Positions 1 through 10,203 of a DNA stretch of 60,857 nucleotides are shown here, one piece after another. The DNA lies in contig CAVTHW010000013.1 in NCBI GenBank assembly GCA_963734625.1, positions 1 through 60,857 on the forward strand, written 5' to 3'. Under the pieces are notes generated by a model that made no database searches, had not been told where the DNA came from, and worked only from the letters and a program-made list of their open reading frames with translations. The position numbers were made by a program, and so were the translations under genes. Within the stretch, counting starts at the first letter, position 1; each line of letters opens with the position of its first letter. This DNA is from CAVTHW01 sp963734625. Lineage in GTDB: Bacteria > Acidobacteriota > Terriglobia > Bryobacterales > Bryobacteraceae.

Positions 1-140
1 TATACGGATGCACGCATAGGGTAAAAGGTGACGGAAATCTTGAAATGGCTTGGGAAATTTTGGGCAATGCGCGACGGGAGCCCGGGCAAATATGGCACTC
101 CCGGCAATGAGGAATCTGAAGGTTGCAGATTCTAGGCGCC

Positions 141-172
141 TATCGTGGGTTCGAATCCCGCCCTCACCGCCA
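141..172 (+). tRNA. tRNA 3' end (Ser-type), no recognisable 5' body
   Basis: Bases 145-161 form a standard T arm: stem GTGGG/CCCGC around the loop TTCGAAT. They are followed by a 7-nt acceptor strand (162-168), discriminator G169 and an encoded CCA (170-172). G at the discriminator fits a serine tRNA. Upstream, 113-133 contains a perfect 7-bp stem GAATCTG/CAGATTC with a 7-nt loop, but the loop lacks U33 and no D arm precedes it. The best partner for the acceptor strand is GGTGACG at 27-33 (6 of 7 pairs), 143 nt from the discriminator and too far for an intron-less tRNA. It may be a decayed tRNA, an attachment-site remnant or an intron-containing gene. No integrase is nearby. Confidence 0.35.
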
Positions 173-403
173 AGTCATAGAAAAGAAATTGCTTAGATAC
201 GTTTGCCGCGTGTTTTTTCCCGCGCGCAGTCTGGCTCTATCTCAGTGACGGTGAGCGAATTGCCGTCCGGGTTGGACTGCCAACATCGGCTACCACGTTT
301 GTTCCGAGGGCGGTCGTCGCCCCGGCCCTTCAAATAGCCAGGAGCTCGAACGCGCCGCGGATCTCCGTGACTGGCTCGCCACTCCGGAAGACGCGGTAAC
401 GGC
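173..403. other. intergenic, nothing recognised
   Basis: Between the tRNA-like end and the stop of the DUF2293 gene I see no coding frame and no clear promoter or terminator. A short T-run with GC-rich flanks (cgcgtgttttttcccgcgcg, about 208-227) could belong to a weak terminator-like structure. Confidence 0.4.
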
Positions 404-1480
404 TCAGCTCGTAGGCCCTCTCCATTCCGCGAGCGTCTCCTCCACCCGTTCGCGGACCTGTTCGCGAGCCAGAGCGCGATCGAGACCGCTCATGAGGAGC
501 GCATCGTAGTCGGTTCGCTGGTGGCGAACGGCGGCGACGACGGCCAGCGTCAGAGCCGGCTCGTCCAACCCGCGCCCGGCGGTTGTCCGCCCGACGCGGC
601 CGCTTCCCCGGACGGCGGTGTGCTCGGCGATCCGCTGGGCTTCGGCCGGAGGGCAACGGGGGAAGAGCTCCTGAATCCGCTGCGCCATCGCGAAGGTCAG
701 CTTCCGATCCTGCCCTGGCCGGAGAGCGGCGCGACGTTGGCGTTCTTCGGCTCGCTCGCCGGCGTCCAACTTGCAGTCTTCCTCAGCTCGCTGTAGCGCG
801 GGTTCCTCGACCAGGATGCCTTGCCTCTCATAGCGGCCGCGCGATCGGCTGAATTGCACAACAACTGCCTTGCGCGCACTGTGCTTCGCCGCGCGCCGGG
901 TCAGGGCCGCATCCCCAGCCGGAAGGTACTCCAGATCGCCCAGGCCCGCGCAAGCCAGACACAGCGCCTGGTCCGCCTCCATGTACAACAGGCTTCCCTG
1001 CTCCAGTTCAATGCCGCACTCCGAACAGCGCGAATCGCGCAGAATCAGGAACGCGACGCGTTCCGGCGCCCGGCTCAGGCGCTCTTCCATTTGCTGCTTC
1101 TTGCGTTCCGAGATGTCCGGCGAGACGAAGTGAGTGCGATAGGACCTCTCGATGTTCGGATCGCCGCTCTTGCTGAATCGCAGGTTCACGGTTCCGCCTC
1201 TGTCCCGCCGCACATAGCCGGTCTCGCTGGGTTTCAGGCCCTTGGCCTGCGCCCACCGGTGGAAGGCCGCCATGCATAGCGAGACTTTCTTGAGATTGGT
1301 GTGAATCACGCGCTCCAGAAAGTCGATGCGCCCCTTTCGCCAGTCCTGAACGTGCACCTGCGCCAGAAGCCCCATTCCCGTAAGGACGTCGATCGCGCTG
1401 ACGTAGTGGTGGTGAGCCAGGGCAGCTTCGGCCGCGCTGGTAACGCGATTTTCCAATGCCTGCTCTTTTTCGGGATGCAC
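404..1480 (-). CDS. DUF2293 domain protein
   Basis: The predicted protein has 358 residues. The C-terminal 90 or so residues (LFPRCPPAEAQRIAEH... to the end) match the pattern of DUF2293, an uncharacterised domain. The middle holds a CSECGIELEQG...CLACAG arrangement (two C-x2-C pairs), a probable small zinc-binding knuckle. No enzymatic motif is visible. It lies about 9 bp downstream of the frameshift-corrected stop of the SNF2-type helicase on the same strand, so the two are probably co-transcribed. That pairing suggests a nucleic-acid-linked role (inference). The domain call is fairly firm; function is unknown. Confidence 0.7.
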   Translation of the reverse strand: MHPEKEQALENRVTSAAEAALAHHHYVSAIDVLTGMGLLAQVHVQDWRKGRIDFLERVIHTNLKKVSLCMAAFHRWAQAKGLKPSETGYVRRDRGGTVNLRFSKSGDPNIERSYRTHFVSPDISERKKQQMEERLSRAPERVAFLILRDSRCSECGIELEQGSLLYMEADQALCLACAGLGDLEYLPAGDAALTRRAAKHSARKAVVVQFSRSRGRYERQGILVEEPALQRAEEDCKLDAGERAEERQRRAALRPGQDRKLTFAMAQRIQELFPRCPPAEAQRIAEHTAVRGSGRVGRTTAGRGLDEPALTLAVVAAVRHQRTDYDALLMSGLDRALAREQVRERVEETLAEWRGPTS

Positions 1481-1489
1481 TCCGGACCC

Positions 1490-3911
1490 CTATTCATGCC
1501 TGCCGCTTGCCAGCCCGGCCAGCAAGCCGGAGAGGGCCGCAACCAGCCGCTCCTGACCGACAGAGTCCGGCAGAGGGATGGCCAGCACCGGCCGGTTGGT
1601 TCGCGGATCTGTCTGGATCAGAGGCGAGATCAGGCGTTTCACCGGGTCGTCCGGACGCTGCTCGGAGATTCGCCCTCCGAGATGCGAGCCGAGTGACTCC
1701 AGAGAAACGGACGCCGGCGTCAAACAGGCCGGCTGCTGCGTCCTCGAAGCCGCTCCGCGGGCGGGCTTCTACTTGCGCGGCGGGGACCGCAGGCACGTTG
1801 CCCGTAGAGATTCCGGCCTTCGCCGCCGCCGGCCGGGAGCCGGCGGGCAGCGGTACGGGCTGTGGTGGTTCAAGGATCGGCTTGGGCCGCCCTGGCTGTT
1901 CTGCGAAGATCTCTTTCACGGCCTGGAGCACGCTCTTCTTGCCGAGCGCAGCAAAGCTGACTTCCGCCGCCGGCGAGTCGAACACGCCGGCGAACAGCGA
2001 CTGCTTCAGCCGCAGGGTCTCCCAAACGCGCTCCTCGATGCTGCCCGTCGTCAGGAAGTGAATCACTTGCACCGGGCGGGATTGCCCCAGGCGGTGGACG
2101 CGGCCGATACGCTGTTCCAGGCGCGCCGGGTTCCAGGGCGGCTCGAAGTTTATCACGGCGGAAGCCGCCTGGAGGTTGAGCCCCACGCCGCCCGCGTCCG
2201 TGGAAAGGAAGACCTTGCATCCCGGATCGTTGCGAAACGTCTCCATCAGGGCGCCGCGCTTCCGGGCGGGCACGGACCCGTGCAACGAGACGAATCCGAT
2301 TCCCAGCTTCGTAAGCTCCTCTCCCGCCAGGCGCGTCATCCGTTCGTACTCGCTGAAGACGACCACCTTGCGGTCCTCCTCGATCGCGAGCTCCCGAATG
2401 ATCTCGCGGAATTCCTCCAGCTTCGGGGAGTGGCGGCTGGTCTTATCGAACAAAAACGTGGAGTCGCACAGCATCCGCATGTTCTGAATGCAGCAGGTGA
2501 TGCGGCGCAGGTCGATTTCCGAGAGCCAGCCCTGCCGTTCCCACTTCTTCATCAGGCGGCCCAGGATGTCGCTCTGCTCCCAGTAGGGCTCAGCCTGCTG
2601 CGGAGTGAGGGGAACGCGGAAGATCTGGTCGGTGCGCGGTGGAAGTTCGGGCAGGACCTCCTTCCGGGTCCGCCGCAGCAGAATGGGCTCCAGTTTCTGA
2701 TGGATGCGATCCAGCCCCCGATACCCGAGCAGCTTGCCTTTCTCGTCTTCGGTACGATGCTCGTGCAAGAACAAGAAGGCGGGCCCCAGACGGCGCCCGT
2801 CGACGAACTCCACTACGGAATAAAGTTCCTCCAGCTTGTTCTCCAGCGGCGTGCCGGTGAGCACGAAGGCGTAACGGCTTTTGAGCTGCTTGATGGTGCG
2901 CGCAGTGGCGGTGGCCCAGTTGCGGATTCGCTGGGCTTCATCCAGGATGATCAGGTCGGGCCGCATCTCGTGCATGTACTTGATGTCCCGCAGGATGAGC
3001 TCATAGCTGGAGAGGTTGAAGAACGCTGGCGCCGCATAGAGCTGTTTACGGCGGGGCAGCAGGCCGTCGATGACCTGGACGGAATGGCCGGTGAACTTCT
3101 CGATTTCGGTCTTCCACTGATATTTCACCGACGCGGGCGCGATAACCAGGACCCTCTCGATGCCCCTGCGGCGGCGCAACAACTCGGCGGCTGCAAGCGC
3201 CTGTACCGTCTTGCCCAAGCCCATGTCATCGGCGAGGACGACTCGGCCGCGGCAAGCCGCAAAAACGGCCCCGCGCACTTGATAGGGCAGCAGCTTCGTC
3301 TTCAGCGTCCCCGCGGTGGGGTCCTGATCGCGGCGAATGCCGGCAAGCAACCGGCGCTCGAGATCCGCCCCTTGGGCAATTTCGTTTTCGCGGTCGAGGA
3401 ACTCGAGCACGTCGCTGTACACAACGGCCTGGTCGTCCAGCCGCCGCAATTCGTCGAGCACGCGGTCGAACTTGCCGTAGTGCTCCTCCAGCAACACGCC
3501 TTCGTGGTCGAAGTACCGTCGGGCGAGCGCCACGAGCGCGTCGGAGGGCGAAGCGGGCAGCCGCAGCCGCACCTGCAGCCGGTCGCCGTAATGCAGCGAC
3601 ACGGAGGCGCGCACGCGTTCGCGCCTCCGGCGATCGAGCGCACCGCCGTGCCGCTTCCTAAGCCGCTCCAACAATCCCTCGATGTGCTTGCAGGTACCCA
3701 GCGTGTTGACGGCGAAGTCGGGACAAGAGCAGAAGTTCTCGAACAGACCCGGACCGCGCATTGCGACACGGTAGCTCTTCCCACTGGAGGACTGCACCTT
3801 GTAGTCGCCGAACGGTTGGCCGTCCGGCTTCGCCACTATCCGGGCGATGGCGTTTTTCCCTCTTTCCCGGCGCTCGGAGATCTGCTGTTCGAACAACATC
3901 GGGAACTCCAA
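1490..3911 (-). CDS. SWIM zinc-finger SNF2/RapA-like helicase (C-terminal frameshift)
   Basis: This is a superfamily 2 ATPase of the SNF2 family, which typically translocates on DNA and remodels protein-DNA complexes. An N-terminal SWIM zinc finger has C61, C63, C74 and H76. Walker A DDMGLGKT sits near residues 228-235, the DEAQ box near 324 and LTGTPLEN near 351. The helicase C domain contains STDAGGVGLNLQ and QRIGRVHRLGQ. The main frame gives 805 residues ending at 1494, but its last 75 or so residues are low-complexity. From about 1725 a neighbouring frame, ending at 1490, gives a more protein-like tail (SVSLESLGSHLGG... PDSVGQERLVAALSGLL). A one-base indel near 1725 is likely. The start is ATG 3911; ATG 3899 (MLFEQQ) is an alternative. 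Confidence 0.85.
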
Positions 3912-4049
3912 TCTTGATGCGACTTGCGGACTTTGTTCTTAAACCTGTCAGAATAGCAGGCGCAGCAGCAGCTCGATATCTTCCAGTCTTGTCCAAAGCA
4001 GTGGGGAAACCTGGGACTGTAACCAGTATTGTGAGTGCGCCACGGGCCG

Positions 4050-6197
4050 CTAACGCGAGTCTGGCGCGCGTGGGCCCCTGGGCGGGAGCAAACGCGAGGG
4101 CGACGCAGCAACTGTCCAGATTCCCAAAGGGATCGGGTCGGTGTCGCCAGTGCTGCTGGCGGCCTCTCCCGTGATGCGATGCGTTCCCGAAAACGAACTG
4201 GAAAAAGCGACATGGAGCGTAATCGTCAGCCGGTTCCCCGCACCGCTCATGGAACTGCCGGTGGAGTATACGGTGCATTGACTGTTCGAGATGCTCTGGC
4301 CCGGCGTGGCGAAGTAGATGGGACCAAGTTGGAGGCTGGCGGCGTCGTTCTGCAACCGCACGGCGCCGCCGGCCTGGGTCACCTCGATCTCGCACTCCGG
4401 CAGGCTGCTGCCATTGAAGGAATTGCCATTGTCGGAGAAGTGGATGTGCGCCGACGATATGCCGGAGTATCCGTGCTCGTCGGAGAACTCAAACGTGAAG
4501 CGGCCCGAGTTGCCGCTCCCGGAGGCAGGCGTCGCTCTGAGAACGGACGCCCCGGTTCCGGTCTGGACAATGGGAACGCTTTGTCTCTGAACCGTGATGT
4601 GCCCGTTCCGCTGCAGGGAAGTGGAAACAGGCGGCACCGTAAAACTGACCGTGCCGTCTCCCTGCCCTGAGGTACTCCCGGTCAGAGTGATCCAGTCCGC
4701 CGCCGTGGAGGCTGTCCACGAACACGCCGGAGAGGCCGCGACGCCAATCGAGCCGGAGCCGCCGATTGATGGGAAGACCGCCGAGGGCAAGTTCAGCGTG
4801 GCGCAGGGCTGATCGTAATTGACGGTCATCGACAAGCCGCTCGAGTCCGCGCCGTTCACCTTCAGCGTCAACAGAGAGTACGGGTCGGACCAGGTCTCGC
4901 CCGGCGTCAGCGTGGAGTTTAGAAAGGCACGGTAGCTGCTCGAGTAGTTGAACTTCAACAGGTGCGTCTTCCAAGGGTCAGCCACCGGGTCCTCATAGTG
5001 AATGAGCGCGCCGTCAAAGATATTCGTAGGCCCAAAGTTCTTCCAGACCGCCAGGCTGTTATCGATGCTGCCTATCGCCTGCCGGTATTCGGCCCAAAGC
5101 CAGGCCCCGCTCACCGCGTCGCGCAGAATGCGCAAAGCCCGCAGACCGCTGGGGCGTTCGAAGGGCGCCAAAGTAAACCTGCCGCTGGATCGGACTTCCT
5201 GGACGCTCGCCGGCTTCAGCCAGTTGAGCAAAAGCCGCTTGTGCTGCGCCGAGTACTGGCCCATGTAGGGCTGGCCATAGAAGTATCTGTTGACCGCTCC
5301 CATCAAAGAGAAGAGATCCCCGTAGTCTTCGACTTCGCCGGCATCCGCCAGGGGGCCCAGGGGAGCGCTGCCGTAGTCGTCCGAAGCAGCGTGACCCAGG
5401 CCCAGCGAATGCCCTAGCTCGTGGGTGTAAATTGCCAGTGACTCGTCCAATTCGTCGCGGGAGGAGACCGGAAGCCACGAGAAGGATGCCTGGAGCCTTC
5501 CCTTGCTCGGCGTCGTCATTGACTGGCAGCCGATCGTGCTAAGGCCGCCATAGGAGCAGGTCCGAACCGGGAATAACAGCGCGACCCGGTTGAACTGCGT
5601 GAAGTCGACGGCCGGGTCGGCAGCGCTGACCGCAGCCGCTTTCAAGCTGGAGTAATCATCGCAATCGAAATCCCGGCTCAATCCAAACGGGCCGAACACC
5701 TGCCCAGTGGCGGAGGTTTGGAGGTCCGACATCTGTTGCCAGAGGCTGTTTACGGACTCAGTCTGCAAGTCGTCCGTGGCCGGCCCGAAGAACTTCTGCT
5801 GGATAGCCGAAGACGTGAATTCCGAGGGAAAGGCCGGGTTCGACGGGGTCGTCACCATCAGCACGGCGATCTTCTGCTGGCCGGTGGTTGTACATTGCGG
5901 GCTGGCGGCGGGGGCCTGGGCGAGGATGCCGGATACGGTAATTCGATTGCCGCTCCGAAGGCCCTGGACGGTCAGGTTGGAACCCGAAACGCGCGGCGCG
6001 CGCCCGGCGAAGGACATCTTGAAGGTCCCCTCCTCCGTGACCAGTTCCCAGTGGGTTTGGCTGCGCCGGTTGACGAAGTCGTCCTCGATGAGCGCCGAAG
6101 CTCGCCCCGTCCACTGCCCGCGCACGCTTTGCTGGGCCCAGGCGGAGACGCCCATCAGTAAAAGGCAAAGAACAGCCCCGAACCGGCTATACCGCAT
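4050..6197 (-). CDS. secreted zinc metallopeptidase with BACON-like domain
   Basis: The 715-residue protein starts with a signal peptide (hydrophobic run to about residue 21, ending AWAQQ). Residues 259-269 are HELGHSLGLGH, the extended HExxHxxGxxH zincin motif, so this is a secreted metzincin-like or M6-like protease. Residues 455-545 or so (CSWTASTAADWITLT...) have the BACON pattern, a domain often attached to extracellular enzymes and thought to bind carbohydrate or mucin. The next segment contains a HIHFSDNGNSFNGSSLPEC stretch, a probable beta-sandwich. The last 20 or so residues are Pro/Arg-rich and could reflect a late indel. It lies 24 bp after the VWFA gene, so an operon is likely. 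Confidence 0.8.
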   Translation of the reverse strand: MRYSRFGAVLCLLLMGVSAWAQQSVRGQWTGRASALIEDDFVNRRSQTHWELVTEEGTFKMSFAGRAPRVSGSNLTVQGLRSGNRITVSGILAQAPAASPQCTTTGQQKIAVLMVTTPSNPAFPSEFTSSAIQQKFFGPATDDLQTESVNSLWQQMSDLQTSATGQVFGPFGLSRDFDCDDYSSLKAAAVSAADPAVDFTQFNRVALLFPVRTCSYGGLSTIGCQSMTTPSKGRLQASFSWLPVSSRDELDESLAIYTHELGHSLGLGHAASDDYGSAPLGPLADAGEVEDYGDLFSLMGAVNRYFYGQPYMGQYSAQHKRLLLNWLKPASVQEVRSSGRFTLAPFERPSGLRALRILRDAVSGAWLWAEYRQAIGSIDNSLAVWKNFGPTNIFDGALIHYEDPVADPWKTHLLKFNYSSSYRAFLNSTLTPGETWSDPYSLLTLKVNGADSSGLSMTVNYDQPCATLNLPSAVFPSIGGSGSIGVAASPACSWTASTAADWITLTGSTSGQGDGTVSFTVPPVSTSLQRNGHITVQRQSVPIVQTGTGASVLRATPASGSGNSGRFTFEFSDEHGYSGISSAHIHFSDNGNSFNGSSLPECEIEVTQAGGAVRLQNDAASLQLGPIYFATPGQSISNSQCTVYSTGSSMSGAGNRLTITLHVAFSSSFSGTHRITGEAASSTGDTDPIPLGIWTVAASPSRLLPPRGPRAPDSR

Positions 6198-6221
6198 GAA
6201 AATCTCTGTCCAAGCGGAATC

Positions 6222-7305
6222 CTAATCCGGGACGGCCGCCATCCAGTAGCCGGGACGGGTAAGGATCTTCACGTCACGCCGCGGCCTGGACAGATTGTCG
6301 ACCACCTGCACCGAAATCTCGTGGAAGCCGGCTTCCATCTTATTGTTCGGGTTATAGCTGAGCAGGTACTGGTTATGCAACTCCTGGCCTACGTTCTGAA
6401 TGGCCCTTTCGAGGTCTTTTTGGCTGACGAAAGAGTACTCCCGGCCGCCGGTGTATTTAGTGAAAACCTCGGCGGGATTCGGGACAAAAATGGCCTTTCA
6501 CCTGCTTGAAGATCTCGACAAACACCGGGACTAAATTGGCCGAATTCGCCGAGCTCGTGCCCAGTTGGCGGGCGGCGTCCGGGGTAGGCGGGACGTTCGC
6601 CGGAAGCGTGCGGGCCGTCGGCGGGATCGGGTCGGGCCGGGGCGGCTGCGCCTTGGTGGTCAGAGTAGTTACCAGGCGGTTGATGTTCACGGTCTCGATG
6701 GTGACATTATTGAGCTGAGCCAGAGTCAGCGCGTCCCGCACCCGGCCCTCGCTCGAGCGGTCTAGCGTCTCGCTGATCTGCAGGATAACCCTGCGGCGGT
6801 TGGCGGGACGCCGGGCGAGCATGCGAATCCCTTCGGTCACGGCGTCGATTAGGCGGCTGTTGGTGCTGCCGGTCTTGAGGCTCGCGAAGGCTTTGGAGAT
6901 GAGATCGGCGTCGGTGGTGAAATCCTGCAAGTGCTGGATGCGGTGGTCGAAGGCCAGGATGGCCACTTCGCCGTGGTCGCCGGTCACCATGCCTTGGAGC
7001 AGGGGAGCGATCTGCTTCACCTTGGGCAGCACGGACTCCGTGTTCCAACTGGTCTGGATCACGACCACCAGCGAGATGGGGATGAAAGACACATCCACCT
7101 TTATGTCCTGCGGTTTGCCGTTGTCGAAAAGCCGGAAGTCGCTGGGCTGCAGGCCGGTGACGTAATCGCCGTCGCGGTCGGTTACGGTGACGGGAACGGC
7201 GACGATATTCACCGTGGCCCGGAAGATCTGGTCGGGAAGATCCGCCTGCTGAGCGAACAACCCGGCAGCCAGCAACCAGGCGAACAACAATCGAAGAGGT
7301 GACAT
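6222..7305 (-). CDS. VWFA-related secreted protein, acidobacterial type (frameshifted)
   Basis: A signal peptide (LLFAWLLAAGLFAQQ) is followed by the N-terminal strand block FRATVNIVAVPVTVTDRDG, the landmark of the VWFA-related acidobacterial family, and then a von Willebrand A fold (ISLVVVIQTSWN...). The A domain has lost the classic DxSxS metal site and shows QTSWN instead. The long frame stops at 6457. The homologous C-terminus continues in another frame (VPNPAEVFTKYTGGREYS... LHNQYLLSYNPNN... PGYWMAA) to a TAG at 6222. The shift is in the A-run at about 6486-6490, typical of a homopolymer error. It is upstream of the metallopeptidase and probably co-transcribed. Its partner is unknown. 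Confidence 0.8.
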
Positions 7306-7340
7306 ATCCCTTACACCGCGCGTTCCTCTTTCATTCTACG

Positions 7341-8681
7341 ATGAATAGTATGCGCCTAGCGATTTTGTGGCTGCTGGCCTGCGCGGCGGTTTCCTGGGCC
7401 GCCCCTTTACAGAAAGCCTTCCCGTATCCCTACGATCAGTACGACCTTCCTAACGGGCTGCGGCTGGTCACCGTGCCCACCGACTTCCCTAACGTGGTGG
7501 CCCTGTACATCGTGGTTCAAACCGGCTCGCGCAACGAGATCGAACCGGGCAAGAGCGGCTTCGCTCACTTCTTCGAGCACATGATGTTCCGGGGCACTAA
7601 AGCGTACCCCCCGGAGAAGTACGAGGCCGTTATGAAGGCTGCCGGCGCCGCCTCGAACGCCTATACGACGGACGACCGGACGGTCTACCACGCGACCTTC
7701 TCCAAGGAGGATTTCGAAAAGATCTTTTCCATGGAGGCGGACCGGTTTCAGAACCTGGACTACGCCGAGGCCGACTTCCGCACCGAGGCGCTGGCGGTGC
7801 TGGGAGAGTACAACAAGAACAGTTCGTCGCCCGCGCAGAAGCTGGACGAGGTCCTCTATGACACGGCCTTCGACAAGCACACTTACAAACACACCACCAT
7901 GGGATTCCTCAAGGACATCGAGGACATGCCCAACCAATACGCCTACAGCCGGCAGTTCTTCGACCGGTGGTACCGCCCCGAGTACACCACCGTCATCGTT
8001 GTGGGTGATGTGAAGGCGGACCAGATCAAGGCGCTGACTGGCAAGTACTGGGGCGGCTGGAAGCGCGGGAGCTATGGAGCGGACATTCCCGCTGAGCCAC
8101 CGCAAGGCGCGGCCCGAGCAAGCCAAATCGACTGGCCGGCCCAGACCCTGCCCTGGCTGGCGGTGGCCTTCCACGGGCCGGCTTACTCCGACACCCAGAA
8201 CGACTTGGCCACGCTGGACATCATTTCCTACCTGGGTTTCTCGCAGAGTTCTGAGCTCTACCAGAAGCTGGTTATCCAGGAGCAGAAAGTCGACTCGCTC
8301 GGAGCGGATAACCCGGACCGCATGGACCCCAATCTCTTTACCGTGCTGGCGCGGGTCAAGGACCCCGCGGATCTGGACGCCGTGCGGGAGGACATCCTCG
8401 CTGCATTCCGAAAGTATAAGGAGATTCCGGTCCCGAAGGACCGCCTGGAGGCTGTCAAGAGCCGCCTGCGCTATCAGTTCGCGCTCGGTTTGGACAACAG
8501 CGAGAGCATAGCGGAAACCCTGGCGGGGTATGTCGGGCTGCGCCGCACGCCAGAGACCGTCAACCGGCTCTACGATCTCTACGGGGCGGTGACGCCGGAG
8601 GACGTGCAGCGCGTCGCGAAGAAGTACTTCGTGGACGAGGGGCGCGTCATCGTGACACTGAAAGGGGCGGGCTCGAAATGA
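7341..8681 (+). CDS. M16 zinc peptidase, catalytic subunit
   Basis: This is an insulinase/processing-peptidase family (M16) metalloprotease. Numbering from ATG 7341, residues 1-20 form a signal peptide. Residues 76-80 are HFFEH, the inverted zinc motif HxxEH, and a downstream acidic segment (EADFRTEALAVLGEYNKN) supplies the third ligand region. The C-terminal half is the inactive-like second M16 domain. ATG 7341 is preferred over an upstream frame start at 7299 because the signal peptide then begins correctly; ATG 7350 is also possible. Its stop overlaps the start of the next gene (ATGA), the usual arrangement for two-gene M16 pairs. It faces away from the VWFA gene across a short divergent gap. 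Confidence 0.9.
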   Translation: MNSMRLAILWLLACAAVSWAAPLQKAFPYPYDQYDLPNGLRLVTVPTDFPNVVALYIVVQTGSRNEIEPGKSGFAHFFEHMMFRGTKAYPPEKYEAVMKAAGAASNAYTTDDRTVYHATFSKEDFEKIFSMEADRFQNLDYAEADFRTEALAVLGEYNKNSSSPAQKLDEVLYDTAFDKHTYKHTTMGFLKDIEDMPNQYAYSRQFFDRWYRPEYTTVIVVGDVKADQIKALTGKYWGGWKRGSYGADIPAEPPQGAARASQIDWPAQTLPWLAVAFHGPAYSDTQNDLATLDIISYLGFSQSSELYQKLVIQEQKVDSLGADNPDRMDPNLFTVLARVKDPADLDAVREDILAAFRKYKEIPVPKDRLEAVKSRLRYQFALGLDNSESIAETLAGYVGLRRTPETVNRLYDLYGAVTPEDVQRVAKKYFVDEGRVIVTLKGAGSK

Positions 8682-10153
8682 AAACCATGCTGGCCGTTCT
8701 CCTCGCGATGGGCGCCGTGAACCTTGCCGCCCAGACCAGGGTGGTCGCGCTGCGCTCCAGTTCGCCGCTGGTAAGCTTCCGCATAGTGTTTCTGACGGGC
8801 GCGGCTGCCGATCCCGCCGGCAAGCCGGGCGTCGCGGCGCTGACTGCCGCAATGCTGGCTGGCGGAGGGACGCGGGCCATGACCTACAAGCAGATCGTCG
8901 ACGCCATGTTCCCGATGGCTACCTCGGTCTCGCGCCAGGTGGACAAGGAGATGACGGTCTTCTCCGCCACCACGCACGTGGACAATCTGGACGCCTTCTA
9001 CCAGATCTTCCGCGCGATGCTGCTGGATCCCGGCTGGAGGGACGACGATTTCAGCCGTTTGCGCGACCAGACCATTAACTACCTGCGGGTCAGCCTGCGC
9101 GGGAACAACGACGAAGAACTGGGTAAGGAGGTCCTCTACAGCGATCTGTACGCAGGAACGCCATACGGCCCCTACGCCACGGGCGCGGCCGGTGCGCTGC
9201 AGAAAATGACGGTGGAGGATCTGCGGCAGTTCTACCGGACCCATTACGCTCAGGACAACCTGATTATCGGCGTCGCGGGAGGCTACCCCGAGGCATTCCT
9301 CGAGAGGATGAAGAAGGACTTCGAGAAGCTGCCGGCGAAATCGGCCCCCGCCCCGGCGTGGAAGGATCCGGCGCCGCCGCGAGGCGTTCGCGTGACCATG
9401 ATCGAGAAGGACACGCGCTCGGTAGCCTACTCGATCGGGTTCCCGATTTCGGTGAGGCGCGGCGATCCGGACTATCCGGCGCTGCTGGTGGCGCAATCTT
9501 ACTTCGGCCAGCATCGAACCAGCGGAGGAAGGCTGTACACGCGCATGCGCGAACTGCGCGGGCTCAACTACGGCGACTACGCTTACATTGAATACTTCCC
9601 GCGCGGCATGTTCGGCTTCGAGCCCGAGCCCAACCTGGGCCGCCGCAGCCAGATCTTCCAGATCTGGATCAGGCCCGTCGAGCCTCCCACCGCCCATTTC
9701 GCGCTGCGGCTGGCGCTTTTCGAGTTCGACAAGCTGGGGCGGCAGGGCCTCTCGCGGGAGGACTTCGAGCAGTGGCGGAGCTTCGTCGTGAAGAACGTGA
9801 ACCTCCTGACCAAGACCAAGGACGCGGAGCTGGGCTACGCGATCGACAGCTTGTATTACGGCATACCGGATTACATCCGCTACGTGAAGGAGAGCCTGGC
9901 GAAGCTCACCGTGGCGGACGTGAACCGGGCCATACGGCGGCATCTCCAGACCGAGAACCTGGACATCGTGATTGTGGCCAAGGACTGCGAGGCGCTGCGA
10001 AAGCGACTGCTGGCCAACGAGCCTTCGCCGATGACCTACAACTCGCCGAAGCCCAAGGAGATCATGGAAGAGGACAAGGCGGTGGAGCGCTTCAAGCTGA
10101 ACCTGGCGCCGGGGGCGATCCGCATCCTGCCGGTGGGGACCGTGTTCGAGTAG
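8678..10153 (+). CDS. M16 peptidase-family partner lacking the zinc motif
   Basis: The 491-residue protein has a signal peptide (MLAVLLAMGAVNLAAQ) and the M16 fold: an N-terminal domain, YSDLYAGTPYGPYATG near the middle, then an M16_C domain. At the position of HxxEH it reads GVAALTAAMLAGG, so it cannot bind catalytic zinc. In two-gene M16 systems the inactive protein forms a heterodimer with the active one; the 4-bp ATGA overlap with the preceding gene supports that. The pair is probably periplasmic or outer-membrane associated. Substrate unknown. Confidence 0.88.
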   Translation: MKTMLAVLLAMGAVNLAAQTRVVALRSSSPLVSFRIVFLTGAAADPAGKPGVAALTAAMLAGGGTRAMTYKQIVDAMFPMATSVSRQVDKEMTVFSATTHVDNLDAFYQIFRAMLLDPGWRDDDFSRLRDQTINYLRVSLRGNNDEELGKEVLYSDLYAGTPYGPYATGAAGALQKMTVEDLRQFYRTHYAQDNLIIGVAGGYPEAFLERMKKDFEKLPAKSAPAPAWKDPAPPRGVRVTMIEKDTRSVAYSIGFPISVRRGDPDYPALLVAQSYFGQHRTSGGRLYTRMRELRGLNYGDYAYIEYFPRGMFGFEPEPNLGRRSQIFQIWIRPVEPPTAHFALRLALFEFDKLGRQGLSREDFEQWRSFVVKNVNLLTKTKDAELGYAIDSLYYGIPDYIRYVKESLAKLTVADVNRAIRRHLQTENLDIVIVAKDCEALRKRLLANEPSPMTYNSPKPKEIMEEDKAVERFKLNLAPGAIRILPVGTVFE

Positions 10154-10171
10154 CGTAAGCTTCAGCTTGCG
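10154..10171. terminator. hairpin at a stop codon (REP-like)
   Basis: CGTAAGC/GCTTGCG (one G-U pair) folds around the loop TTCA immediately after the TAG stop of the second M16 gene, and the flanking TAG and CTA can extend the stem. No T-tract follows, so it may attenuate or protect the 3' end rather than terminate. A similar element follows the permease at 36,700. Confidence 0.4.
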
Positions 10172-10203
10172 TCTACTGAGGGGCGGTAGACTGGTCTTGG
10201 GTC

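Noticed and set aside
100..172. tmRNA 3' end
   Set aside because: The acceptor strand and discriminator do not match the usual tmRNA terminus, and no tmRNA 5' half or tag frame is visible.
1578..3917. 779-codon open frame on the plus strand
   Set aside because: It is antisense to the SNF2 helicase, has no domain-like sequence, and such long shadows are common in GC-rich DNA.
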